Shown: piece by piece, positions 8,241 through 16,777 of the stretch
Position numbering within the stretch: the first letter of the stretch is position 1
Layout: every line of letters starts with the position of its first letter
DNA from: an uncultured Lachnoclostridium sp.
GTDB lineage: Bacteria; Bacillota; Clostridia; Lachnospirales; Lachnospiraceae
DNA: 64,000 bases
Direction of reading: 5' to 3'
Assembly: GCA_948330435.1 (NCBI GenBank)
Contig: CAOJBY010000016.1
Coordinates: 22,615-86,614 of the forward strand
Notes under the pieces: generated by a model
Told to the model about the DNA's origin: nothing
What the model saw: the letters and a program-made list of their open reading frames with translations, nothing else
Databases searched by the model: none
Position numbers and translations under genes: made by a program

Positions 8241-11200
8241 TTCATCATCTCACCTGTTCTTCTTTTCAGGTTATCATACCATCTTCTTGTCGCCACTACA
8301 ACCCCTATGCCTATCAAAATCAACAGTCCCACAAAAAGTACAGCCCCTATGTTCTTCGGTTCATCATCTCCGGGGAACCGGAAACGGACCTGTTCTGTCA
8401 CTAAAAAGCAGATGGGATCTGTCTCAGTCAAATTACCGGCTTCATCCCAGGCTTTTATTTCAAAAGTCTGCCAGTTTTTTGCACCAGAAGCAGAGTAAGT
8501 AAGTATTCCGTCTGCTTCCCTGAGTGTCTCCCCGTCATAATCAGCCACACATTGACCATTCAAATAAATCTGTGCTCCCGCAAGTGCATATTCATCCCGG
8601 AGTTCAGCCCGGATCTCCAGGTTCTTTCCCTGTATACGCTCCCTGTCCTTTACTCCTGTCACTACGATACCCGGCCCGGTCTTGTCCACAATAAATTCCA
8701 GAGTTTTCCCCTTTATCCGGTTATTGGAAGTGTTTTTTGCCTGATCCTCTGAATATAGAGTCACCAGATAAATACCTTCCTTTTGAAAGTTTTCCTTTCC
8801 AATCTGATACCGGTATGTTTTCCAGGTGCTTTTTGTTCCTCGTCTCTCTACCTGATAGTCTCTGCCCTCCTTAAGTTGCACAATCTCCCCTTCTCGATTA
8901 CTGGTTACCTGATAATAATTCAGAAAATCCGGATTGTATTCCGTAATCACAAGTTCCGGTTCCGAAGAAGTATAGCGGCTTCCTCCAGAACCTGCCAAAA
9001 GATTTGTTGCTTCATCCAACTCATAGACCGATCCAAACCGGTTTACAGAAAAAGTAAGTTCGGCTTCTGTAATGTTTCCTGCCAAATCACCGACTTTTGC
9101 TTTGATTCGGTACAAGTCATCATTTTCCGGAAGTCGCTCAAAATCTCCCCAGAGTATGGTAAACCCATTTTCTTCGCTGCTCCTTGCACAGGCCGGGAGT
9201 TCTCCCTTTCCACTGCTTCCTGTAAAGTTCACAAGTGTTTGCTCTGAATCAAAATTTGTGTCCGCACATCGAAGTCTTGGTGCAACCGTTTCACGATTTG
9301 CTGACAGATCTGCCACATTTTCAAAGACAAGTTCTGGTGGAGTCTGGTCAATCACAAACTCTTCCGAATGATAAGGAATGGCTTCATTTCCTGCCAAATC
9401 TGTACAGCGAACCTCCCACCGAAATCTTCCATCCTCACAGAAATTAATCCCTGCCCGAAAACTGTCCTCTTCCCATTGACGCAGAACTCCAAGTTCTGGT
9501 CCTGAGACAGTTTCTTCTTTATTGGTTCCATTTGGAAAACTGACCAAATCCTCCGGGCGAAAGTTTCGCTCTTTTATCTCAAGGACCGCATTGCGGTCTT
9601 TCGAATAGTAATACTCATTTAAAGCCTCCAAGTCATCCCAATGTACCAGCAAAACCGGCGGTGTCTTATCAATGACAAAGGTTTCTGTCTTCTCGTAACT
9701 TCCCTTGTTTCCCGCCGCATCCTGGCAGGTAAAATCAAAAGAATATTCTCCATCCCTGTTAAAAACAAGTTCCGTGGTCCAGGTGCAGCTATCGCTGTGA
9801 TTCAAGTCGCCGGGGTCCGATGAGCCGCCACATCTTTCCCCCGCCTGATGTGACCAGACAAGTGTCTGTTCCTCCATTCCCATAAGCTGAAACTCAACCC
9901 GTTTGGGATCAAAATTTCGCTCTTTTACTATGATACGGGCTACCTGATCGGCACAATAATACCTTTCATTTCTCACATCCTGATTGCTCCACTCTACTTT
10001 CACCTTCGGTGGTGTGGTATCAATGTGGATGACAGGAATTTCCGTAAGTTCTGTCGTATGCCCCGCAAAGTCTGTAAGACATCCCGAAAGGGAAATATTA
10101 TTTTGATTATTTTCGGCGGCCGGAATGGTTAAGACATGCTCAATCGTCCTTTGTATCTCCTCTCCCTCTTCCTCGAAAACCAGCAATTCTTTTTGATTTC
10201 CGGCTTCCAATCCTACGGAGCGAATTCCTGAAAAACCATCCTCCATTTTAAACCGCAGATTCACATCATCCCGATAGAACCCCTCTCTTCCTTTTTCTGT
10301 TTCTTCCAGAAAAACTTTTGCATAAGAAGTTTTTTTATGCATCTGTTCAGACTCAATTAAGAGTCCCTTTGTCTGTGTCCAATCCTCCATCAAGTTTCCC
10401 GAGCAATCCCAAGCCCTTGCACGAATGAATCCTTTAAAAGATAAGGGAATAGAAATAACGGTATAAGCTTTCCTGTTTTCCTCTTCATATGTGAGATCTT
10501 TCCCCGGCTCTGCCTTTCCGGTTATCCGAAAAGGTTCCAATTCTTCTTCGCCTCCCATGCCCTCACAGATATATGTAATTCCTCCAACACCACTGAGCCC
10601 ATCCTCGGCCTGAATTTTTATCCTTAATTCAGGCTGAAAAAAATATCCGAACGTTACCTGATTGATAAGTTTCTTAAGGAAAGTCTGATGCTCTGCCTCC
10701 CAGGTGATTCCGCCCTGCCCAGGGATTTCGGGTGCTGTCCGATCCAGGCAAAAGCTTCCAAGTTCCATATATCCTTCTTCGCTCTTTTTGGGAACATTTC
10801 CGGTTTTATCCTGTATTTTAGCTGATATATAGTAATTAGCCTCTTTTTTTATGTGAAGTTCAAGCCTGTATATACCTGTTTCCTCCTGAAACTCCCAACC
10901 ATACACTTCTTTCTCTGCGGATTCTTGCCCGACCGCATCAAATGTCTCCAGATAAATCTTTGTTTCTTCCAGGTCAAGCTCTGCTTCCAGTATTACCAGC
11001 TCCATAGTAATTTCTTCCTTCGTTTGATAACCGGAAACCAATTCCAATTCATTCCCCTGTTCATCTTTCCATAGAATTGAAACTTCCGGTGCTGTAACAT
11101 CTTTTGATTCCTCCGCTTCCTCCTGTTCTTCGTCTCCGCTCTCCGTCACCACTTCGTTAGCCTGAACATTCAGACCATAAGAAATACTACATTGCAATAC

Positions 11201-11362
11201 AAGTACACAGACCAGTACAAAAATCCAGCGTCGTTTCCGTATAATCTCCGGAATCCGAAAACATACAAGCATTACAAGTGTTACTGACAGCAATATCATT
11301 GCTGCTGTTCCCGAAAAAATCCATACCTTATGATATATTTCTAATAATTGTTCCACATACTC
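8237..11362 (-). CDS. Large membrane-anchored surface protein with Ig-like repeats
   Basis: About 1,041 residues. I chose ATG at 11362 (MEYVEQLLE) because GGAG lies 6 bases before it; an ATG 18 bases upstream lacks a ribosome site. There are two membrane helices in the first 65 residues, then a long extracellular region with at least five boundary motifs of bacterial Ig-like modules: LDRTAPE, IDTTPPKV, IDKTPPVL, IDQTPPEL and VDKTGPGI. A helix near 1005-1028 and a basic tail follow. The family often serves in adhesion or surface display, but the function here is unknown. The gene overlaps the kinase gene by 35 bases and the hydrolase gene by 4, so the set is probably translated as one unit. 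Confidence 0.85.
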   Translation of the reverse strand, partial: EYVEQLLEIYHKVWIFSGTAAMILLSVTLVMLVCFRIPEIIRKRRWIFVLVCVLVLQCSISYGLNVQANEVVTESGDEEQEEAEESKDVTAPEVSILWKDEQGNELELVSGYQTKEEITMELVILEAELDLEETKIYLETFDAVGQESAEKEVYGWEFQEETGIYRLELHIKKEANYYISAKIQDKTGNVPKKSEEGYMELGSFCLDRTAPEIPGQGGITWEAEHQTFLKKLINQVTFGYFFQPELRIKIQAEDGLSGVGGITYICEGMGGEEELEPFRITGKAEPGKDLTYEEENRKAYTVISIPLSFKGFIRARAWDCSGNLMEDWTQTKGLLIESEQMHKKTSYAKVFLEETEKGREGFYRDDVNLRFKMEDGFSGIRSVGLEAGNQKELLVFEEEGEEIQRTIEHVLTIPAAENNQNNISLSGCLTDFAGHTTELTEIPVIHIDTTPPKVKVEWSNQDVRNERYYCADQVARIIVKERNFDPKRVEFQLMGMEEQTLVWSHQAGERCGGSSDPGDLNHSDSCTWTTELVFNRDGEYSFDFTCQDAAGNKGSYEKTETFVIDKTPPVLLVHWDDLEALNEYYYSKDRNAVLEIKERNFRPEDLVSFPNGTNKEETVSGPELGVLRQWEEDSFRAGINFCEDGRFRWEVRCTDLAGNEAIPYHSEEFVIDQTPPELVFENVADLSANRETVAPRLRCADTNFDSEQTLVNFTGSSGKGELPACARSSEENGFTILWGDFERLPENDDLYRIKAKVGDLAGNITEAELTFSVNRFGSVYELDEATNLLAGSGGSRYTSSEPELVITEYNPDFLNYYQVTSNREGEIVQLKEGRDYQVERRGTKSTWKTYRYQIGKENFQKEGIYLVTLYSEDQAKNTSNNRIKGKTLEFIVDKTGPGIVVTGVKDRERIQGKNLEIRAELRDEYALAGAQIYLNGQCVADYDGETLREADGILTYSASGAKNWQTFEIKAWDEAGNLTETDPICFLVTEQVRFRFPGDDEPKNIGAVLFVGLLILIGIGVVVATRRWYDNLKRRTGEMMK

Positions 11363-13076
11363 CATACGTCTCTCCTTCATAAACGATTTGTACCTGATGA
11401 CGGGCCTCTTTTATCAAATATGTAAGCCTGTTTCTCATTTCTTTTAGCCCGGGCCCATCCCAGTCTGTATTTGTAAAGTCCTCCCGCAAATGTTTCTCTA
11501 TTTTTTCCAGCTGTTCTTTCAGTTCTTCCCCCGAAATTCCCGCCTGCCGAAATTCCAAAGTCCGTCCATAGATCTGAGATGCCAGTTCCTGATACATACG
11601 CAGAGCCGTCACTGCATTGTCAAGCTGAACCAGATTTCCGGAAGAAAGTTTTGTTAAATCCTCCCAATAATCCTCATAGGAAACTTTTTCATCTCCCGCC
11701 CTGTTTACCTGTCCAATCTGGCTATAATAAGTTCCGATTGTTCCCAGACGCAGGGCCCGATCCCTGGACATTTCCGGCAAAATTTCTGATTCTGCAGCAA
11801 TATTCAGCCATTTAACTGCATAATTCTTACTTCCTTCCCTTTCATAGTCGTAATAATAGGCAAGTCCAAGCTCATAGGCAAAACGCTCGTATCCCTCTCT
11901 GTTTTCTTTCAGACACATCTCAAACGTTCTTCCATCAGAAGTCATCTGATTCAGAATCCTCCGAAGTTCCTCATCCTCCTGACAGGTAAACGTAACTGTT
12001 CCGTCCTTTCCCACAGCCAAAAATACCTGATTTAACAACTCCAAGTATCCATCCTCTCTACAAGGATTCAAGCTGATAGCTTTCTCATAGGCAGACAGCT
12101 TTTCTTCCATTTCTCTGGCGGAGCATGCTCGCTCCATCCATGCCTGATAAGTATCCATTTTAAGCTTTTGCTCCCTGTTCCATCCATAAAAGGCAATGGA
12201 AAAACACAGAAAAGTTAACAACAGGGTAAATAGAAAAATCCTAAGTCGATTCTTTTGTTTTTCCCGCCAGAGGATATCCATCTCCTCATAATGCTCCAAT
12301 GCATAACAAAGGTCCTGACAGCTTTGAAATCGTTCTTCCGGATCCTTTTGTGTGCATTTTCTTATTATTTCTTCCAAACCTGCTGACAATTCCGGTCGAA
12401 AACGGCGAATGGGATGGATTCCATAGGGCTCTTTTCCCGGATCCTGTCCGGTAATCAAATAATAGAGAACCGCTCCCAGGCAATAGATATCTGTTCTGAC
12501 ATCTGTCTGCCCGCAGCCTCCCCACTGTTCCGGAGCTGCATATCCTGGAGTTCCCAGGCAAATGGTATCATCTCTGCCATAAGTCTCCCTGATCTCCCTT
12601 GCTGTACCAAAATCAATCAGCTTAAGGCTCTTATCCGGCTGAACCATAATATTGGAGGGCTTCATATCACGATAGATAATGGCTGGTTCCCTCTGGTGAA
12701 GATAAGACAGTACTTCACAAAGTTCCTTTCCCCAGGAAATCACCTGTTCCTGGGACTGAGCCCCTTCTTTGTCCAGTATCTCCTGAAGAGAATTTCCTTC
12801 AATGTAATCCATCACGATTAAAAAATGCCCTCTCTTGTCTATTACATCCACAATGGAGGGAAGCCTGGGATGAGAGAGGTTCTTTAAAAGTTCCGTCTCT
12901 GCCAGCAGGCGTTCCCGAACCAATTCCTTTCCAAGAATACTTTCCCTGCGAATCTCTTTAATCGCCCATGTCTTGTTGGCCTTTTCGTTGATAGCCAGAT
13001 AGACTCTGCTCATACCGCCCTGACCAATTTGTGATAAAATTTTATATCTGCCATCAACTATGCTACCGACTTTCAG
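11328..13076 (-). CDS. Transmembrane Ser/Thr protein kinase, probable CTG start
   Basis: The kinase domain has the Gly loop IGQGGMSRVY, Lys40 in WAIKEI, catalytic Asp137 in YRDMKPSN (Tyr replaces the usual His), DFG at 155 and GTPGYAAPEQ. A membrane helix lies at about 278-299, followed by about 280 residues of helical, TPR-like extracellular sequence; there are no PASTA domains. The first ATG (13013) lies inside the Gly loop and cannot be the start. The frame stays open to TGA at 13092-13094, and the only start-like codon is CTG at 13076, 8 bases after a perfect AGGAGG (13085-13090). This gives MKVGSIVDGRYKIL, very close to the usual N-terminus of clostridial kinases of this kind. Length 582 residues. 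Confidence 0.88.
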   Translation of the reverse strand: MKVGSIVDGRYKILSQIGQGGMSRVYLAINEKANKTWAIKEIRRESILGKELVRERLLAETELLKNLSHPRLPSIVDVIDKRGHFLIVMDYIEGNSLQEILDKEGAQSQEQVISWGKELCEVLSYLHQREPAIIYRDMKPSNIMVQPDKSLKLIDFGTAREIRETYGRDDTICLGTPGYAAPEQWGGCGQTDVRTDIYCLGAVLYYLITGQDPGKEPYGIHPIRRFRPELSAGLEEIIRKCTQKDPEERFQSCQDLCYALEHYEEMDILWREKQKNRLRIFLFTLLLTFLCFSIAFYGWNREQKLKMDTYQAWMERACSAREMEEKLSAYEKAISLNPCREDGYLELLNQVFLAVGKDGTVTFTCQEDEELRRILNQMTSDGRTFEMCLKENREGYERFAYELGLAYYYDYEREGSKNYAVKWLNIAAESEILPEMSRDRALRLGTIGTYYSQIGQVNRAGDEKVSYEDYWEDLTKLSSGNLVQLDNAVTALRMYQELASQIYGRTLEFRQAGISGEELKEQLEKIEKHLREDFTNTDWDGPGLKEMRNRLTYLIKEARHQVQIVYEGETYGVCGTIIRNIS

Positions 13077-13084
13077 TAATCCAA

Positions 13085-13090
13085 CCTCCT
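13085..13090 (-). promoter_or_regulatory. Ribosome binding site that decides the CTG start of the kinase
   Basis: AGGAGG on the minus strand lies 8 bases before CTG at 13076. The only conventional codon near it, TTG at 13083, is in another frame and hits a stop after three codons. Confidence 0.7.
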
Positions 13091-13095
13091 CTCAT

Positions 13096-13566
13096 TCAGT
13101 TGCAACAGTATTTCCACAAAAACATCCACATGTATCCCATGAGAAAAAAAGGTGCCATGGGAAGTTTGTCTTTACGTTTTACCTTTCCAGCCACTATCAG
13201 GGGCAGGCAAATGCAGGCAGCCATAAACAATCCGTAGAACAGGCAGGTAAAAGTCCGTTCAACTCCCTGATATAATGCCATGATTCCCAGAAGTTTCACA
13301 TCCCCAAAACCAAGTTTGTTCCGGCTAAGCAATGTAAAGAGAACAAGTCCCACAAGAAACAGCATGCCCCTTATTAAAATAAAGATTCCATGAATGAGTG
13401 TCTCGTTCCCTGTTCGAAAAAACTCCACGGTAAAAAGTAGAATGCGAAGAACCCATGCTGCTCTCAGGAGCCGGTTCGGAATCCGCATTTCCCTCATATC
13501 CATCCCCGCTGCCGTGATCAGCAAAAGAAATAGCAGGCTATATTTTATGGCCTCCAGGCCGTTCAT
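13096..13566 (-). CDS. Small type 4 prepilin peptidase (A24 family)
   Basis: A 156-residue integral membrane protein. The start at ATG 13566 (MNGLEAIKY) follows a GGGGGA ribosome site. The two catalytic aspartates of A24 peptidases are present: Asp23 in GMDMREMRIPN and Asp89 in the GFGDVK motif. It lacks the N-terminal methylase domain, as do the short CpaA/TadV-type enzymes that process Flp pilins. No pilin, ATPase or Tad gene is in the window, so its substrate must be encoded elsewhere or it is a leftover of a larger locus. It is first in the operon with the kinase. Confidence 0.9.
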   Translation of the reverse strand: MNGLEAIKYSLLFLLLITAAGMDMREMRIPNRLLRAAWVLRILLFTVEFFRTGNETLIHGIFILIRGMLFLVGLVLFTLLSRNKLGFGDVKLLGIMALYQGVERTFTCLFYGLFMAACICLPLIVAGKVKRKDKLPMAPFFLMGYMWMFLWKYCCN

Positions 13567-13879
13567 TTTGTTCCCCCTTCTTCTCTTTGTCTTGTTCTTT
13601 GGAATTTCTTGCACAGATTTGTGCAGATTTCATTTAAAATTTGAACTTCTGATCTTTTTTCTTACTTAAATCAAAAAAATGGAAAAACTGTTATTAAAAA
13701 TATAACAGCTTTTCCATTTTATGTCAACTCCTTTTATTCCCAAACACTGATGGTAATCAAATCTGCTCTTCACCAAATACCAGTGTGTAACAGGGCCCAT
13801 CATACTGAAAGGTTATGCTTTCTTCCAATCTGTGTTCCTGTTGCATAACTTTAACTTTTAACTCTGCAATCTCCCCTGT
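13567..13879. other. Intergenic stretch between metI and the prepilin peptidase operon
   Basis: About 310 bases without a gene. It holds the metI terminator hairpin (13670-13720) and should hold the promoter of the prepilin peptidase operon. I see no clear -35/-10 pair. Confidence 0.6.
13670..13720 (-). terminator. Terminator of the metQNI operon
   Basis: A stem of about 17 bp: AATGGAAAAACTGTTAT (13678-13694) against ATAACAGCTTTTCCATT, with one mismatch. On the minus strand it is followed by TTTTTTTGATTT. Confidence 0.8.
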
Positions 13880-14581
13880 CTACTTTAACCGTTTATCTGA
13901 TTTCACAGAGATACGTGTACCTACGCTTTGGAAAATCTGTACCAAAATAATCAATAAAATTACCGCAATCAGCATAACCAGATATTTATAGCGGTAGTAT
14001 CCATAGTTGATCGCAATCTTTCCAAGTCCGCCTCCGCCGATGATGCCGCTCATGGCAGAATAGCCCAATATGGTAGTGATGGCTATGGTAAAGTTTGACA
14101 TGAGGGAGGGCACACTTTCTGGAATCAGCACCTTTACAATAATCTGAAAAGGGGATGCTCCCATACTTTGAGCCATCTCAATAATATTAGGGTTCACCTC
14201 TCTTAAACTGCTTTCCACCAAGCGGGAAACAAAAGGAAAGGCTGCAATCACCAGGGGAACAATGGATGCCGTAGTTCCCACTGCCGTTCCCACTATAAGC
14301 CTTGTAAGAGGAAATACCATAATCATCAAAATCAGGAAAGGCACAGACCGCAGCAGGTTGATAAAAATATTCAACACATGCATAACACCTTTGGGAAGAG
14401 GTAACACACCGTCTTTCTCTCCCACAACCAAAAGTACACCTAAGGGCAGACCAAGAATAATGGCAAAGACCGTAGCCAATATGGTTACATAGATGGTCTC
14501 CCACACTGCCATAGGAATCTCATTCTGCAAAATCCAGAGGGTTTCTTCTATGACTTCCGGAGAAAATAATTTATCAAACAT
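13880..14581 (-). CDS. metI: Methionine ABC transporter permease
   Basis: A 233-residue permease with about five membrane helices and the EAA loop EMAQSMGASPFQIIVKVLIP at about 150-169, matching MetI throughout (RSVPFLILMI, SGIIGGGGLG). With MetN and MetQ it forms the importer for L- and D-methionine. Its start overlaps the metN stop by 8 bases, and it is last in the operon. Confidence 0.96.
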   Translation of the reverse strand: MFDKLFSPEVIEETLWILQNEIPMAVWETIYVTILATVFAIILGLPLGVLLVVGEKDGVLPLPKGVMHVLNIFINLLRSVPFLILMIMVFPLTRLIVGTAVGTTASIVPLVIAAFPFVSRLVESSLREVNPNIIEMAQSMGASPFQIIVKVLIPESVPSLMSNFTIAITTILGYSAMSGIIGGGGLGKIAINYGYYRYKYLVMLIAVILLIILVQIFQSVGTRISVKSDKRLK

Positions 14582-15584
14582 GATCTGTCACCTCCTCTAC
14601 CAGCACATCCTCTATGCCACGAAGATACTCCATAGCCCTATGTACCATCTCATCATCTCCTGTGATTCCAAGGAGCATATTGCCATAGGCCTTATCCCCA
14701 ATGCTTCGGGTAGAAGCACCCAGAATGCTTGCCACAATCCTTTCTTCCATGGCCATCCGGGCTATCAGTGGTGTCTTTGCCGCAGGTGCTCCGCTGAATA
14801 CCACACGAATCCGCCGTTCTCCCGGAGTCTCTGTCATAATCTCGTCCGCACCGTCCGGAAATACCAGACGCTTTGCCGCCGCAGACTTGGGACTGGAGAA
14901 CACAGTACTCACAGCTCCCTCCTCCACTACTTCCCCATCATCCAAAATGGCTACATGACTGCATATCTCCTCCACCACACTCATTTGATGGGTAATGATA
15001 ATCACCGTAATGCCCAGACGGGCATTGATATCACGAATCAGCTCCAAAATGGAATGGGTTGTCTTCGGATCAAGGGCACTGGTGGCCTCATCACAGAGCA
15101 GCACTTTGGGATCTGTGGCAAGTGCACGAGCGATGGCAATTCGCTGCTGCTGGCCACCAGATAACTGGGCCGGATAGGCATTGGCCTTATCCGGCAAGCC
15201 TACCATATCCAAAAGCTCCAGGGCACGCTTTTTCGCCTCCGCCTTATCCACTCCTGCCAACTCCAGGGGGAAACAGATATTTTTCAGACAGGTTCTCTGC
15301 ATAAGCAGGTTAAAGCCCTGAAAGATCATAGTTACCTCCCGGCGGATCTTTCTAAGCTCTGCCTTGGACAGACCGCCCATATCGCAGCCGTCAATAAGCA
15401 CGGTACCCTCCGTGGGGCGTTCCAGCATATTGATGCAACGAACCAGCGTACTTTTTCCGGCACCACTCATGCCGATGATTCCGTAGATATCCCCATCCTG
15501 AACGGTGAGATTTACCTGCTTTAAGGCCTCCACCTTTCCGTCTGCCGTCTCAAATTCTTTGGAAAGATTCTTTATCTCTATCAT
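14574..15584 (-). CDS. metN: Methionine ABC transporter ATPase with NIL domain
   Basis: 336 residues. Walker A GMSGAGKST is at 38-46, signature LSGGQQQRIA near 142, Walker B LLCDEATSALD near 161. The last 90 residues form the NIL (ACT-like) domain that binds methionine and shuts the transporter when the cell has enough. It lies between metQ (11-base gap) and metI (8-base overlap). Confidence 0.96.
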   Translation of the reverse strand: MIEIKNLSKEFETADGKVEALKQVNLTVQDGDIYGIIGMSGAGKSTLVRCINMLERPTEGTVLIDGCDMGGLSKAELRKIRREVTMIFQGFNLLMQRTCLKNICFPLELAGVDKAEAKKRALELLDMVGLPDKANAYPAQLSGGQQQRIAIARALATDPKVLLCDEATSALDPKTTHSILELIRDINARLGITVIIITHQMSVVEEICSHVAILDDGEVVEEGAVSTVFSSPKSAAAKRLVFPDGADEIMTETPGERRIRVVFSGAPAAKTPLIARMAMEERIVASILGASTRSIGDKAYGNMLLGITGDDEMVHRAMEYLRGIEDVLVEEVTDHV

Positions 15585-15595
15585 AAAACCTCCGA

Positions 15596-16447
15596 TTATT
15601 TGATGGCATCCAGACTCGTCTGCTTTCCGCCGTAAAGGCCGATAGGCTCTACATGAACGGCAGATGCGGATACAATATGGGTTCCATTCTCTGCATTGAA
15701 ATCATCCAGATAGGGTGTATGCTGGAAATAGTTTGCGTCAACCTCTCCGCTTTCTACCACATTGTTAGGCTGCACATAGTCGGTATACTCGATAATGTCC
15801 AGAGTAATGTCTTTTTCAGCCAAAATTTCCCGAGCTACTTTGAGGATCTCTGCATGGGGTGTGGGGGAAGCTGCTACGGAAATGGTAGTTCCGGCTAAAG
15901 CTGCATAATCCACAGATGCGTCAAACCCATCCGTAGGTGTATCCACGGTACTTACTACGGCACCCTCATACTTCTCAGTAATAAAATCTGCTACTTTCTG
16001 GCTCTCCAATGCCGCTACCAGTGCTTTGATGGCGTCGGAAGACTCATTTCCCTCTTTTACTGCCAGAATATTGCTGTATGCGGAGGAGGATCCCTCGATA
16101 GCCAACGCATCTGTCATGGGATTTAAGTCGGCTTCGATTGCATAGTTGGAATTGATGACCGCATAATCCACATCCTGCAAAACGTTGGGAAGCTGGGCAG
16201 CTTCTACCTCTTTGAACGTAATGTCATAGGGGTTGTCCTGAATATCCTGAATGGTTGCCGTGATTCCGGCTCCATCCTTTAAGGTGATATACCCCTGTTC
16301 CTGTAAAAGCAATAGGGCACGTGCCTCATTGGTGGTATCATTTGGTACTGCAATGGTTAAACCCCCACTCTTTTTGCAGGCCGTTAAGGATACTGCAAGG
16401 GTAAGCACCAAGGCCGATGTTATAAGTGTCTTTACTAGCTTTTTCAT
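15596..16447 (-). CDS. metQ: Methionine-binding lipoprotein
   Basis: 283 residues from ATG 16447 (MKKLVKTLI); an in-frame codon further upstream would place the protein start inside the leader region and before the signal peptide. The lipobox is VSLTACKK with Cys24. The body matches the NlpA/MetQ family (AVPNDTTNEARALLLLQ, DYAVINSNYA, YLDDFNAENGTHIV). It delivers methionine to MetNI. It is the first structural gene, 72 bases past a terminator hairpin and 145 bases past a Met/Cys-rich leader ORF. No S-box motif is visible upstream, although SAM riboswitches are the common control of this operon in Firmicutes. Confidence 0.96.
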   Translation of the reverse strand: MKKLVKTLITSALVLTLAVSLTACKKSGGLTIAVPNDTTNEARALLLLQEQGYITLKDGAGITATIQDIQDNPYDITFKEVEAAQLPNVLQDVDYAVINSNYAIEADLNPMTDALAIEGSSSAYSNILAVKEGNESSDAIKALVAALESQKVADFITEKYEGAVVSTVDTPTDGFDASVDYAALAGTTISVAASPTPHAEILKVAREILAEKDITLDIIEYTDYVQPNNVVESGEVDANYFQHTPYLDDFNAENGTHIVSASAVHVEPIGLYGGKQTSLDAIK

Positions 16448-16518
16448 AATCTGTTCTCCTTTTCTGGTTGGTATTTGCAGCAGTATGAATCGCATTAGCT
16501 GCCACATTTTATGCATAT

Positions 16519-16556
16519 TAAAAAGAGAAGCCTCCAACAAAGCTTCCCTTCTCAAT
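16519..16556 (-). terminator. Attenuator hairpin in front of metQ
   Basis: On the minus strand AGAAGGGAAGC pairs with GCTTCTCTTTT around a loop of about 10 bases (about 11 bp with three G-U pairs) and runs into U-rich sequence. It lies between the leader ORF and metQ, where it can stop transcription of the met operon. The 3' arm (GGCTTCT) can instead pair with AGGAGCC just after the leader stop codon. Confidence 0.7.
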
Positions 16557-16591
16557 CAAACTTGAGCAGTGGCCGTCAGTCAGGCGGCTCC

Positions 16592-16693
16592 TTACAGGCA
16601 GAAAGCATGTTGGAAATCAGCATCACAAAACATGCACATGGAGCACATGTACATCGCCATAGAACACATTGTGAAACCGCTGATCTTTCTCAT
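16592..16693 (-). CDS. Met/Cys-rich leader peptide of the metQNI operon
   Basis: A 33-codon ORF starting MRKISGF, with AAGGAG 6 bases before the ATG. It holds seven Met (1, 9, 12, 14, 16, 19, 21) and five Cys (10, 17, 20, 23, 32); residues 9-21 read MCSMAMYMCSMCM. It begins about 30 bases after a consensus promoter and is followed by a terminator and then metQ. The layout is that of a classical amino-acid attenuator, in which ribosomes stalled on Met codons would favour readthrough. The coding sequence and signals are seen directly; the regulatory role is inferred. A toxin or stray ORF is the alternative, but this composition before a methionine importer is hard to ascribe to chance. Confidence 0.75.
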   Translation of the reverse strand: MRKISGFTMCSMAMYMCSMCMFCDADFQHAFCL

Positions 16694-16732
16694 GACTCTC
16701 TCCTTTTCTGAAAAATGTTTAAACTGTTTCTG

Positions 16733-16761
16733 ATTATAGTGCAATCTTTTAAAGAAGTCAA
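16733..16761 (-). promoter_or_regulatory. Promoter of the met leader and metQNI
   Basis: -35 TTGACT (16756-16761), 17-base spacer, -10 TATAAT (16733-16738). Transcription would start near 16725, about 32 bases before the leader ATG. Confidence 0.8.
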
Positions 16762-16777
16762 TGGTTTTTCTGAACTG

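Noticed and set aside
16448..16732. SAM riboswitch (S-box) or T-box before metQ
   Set aside because: I looked for the conserved S-box and T-box core sequences on the minus strand and saw neither; the region is occupied by the leader ORF and one terminator.
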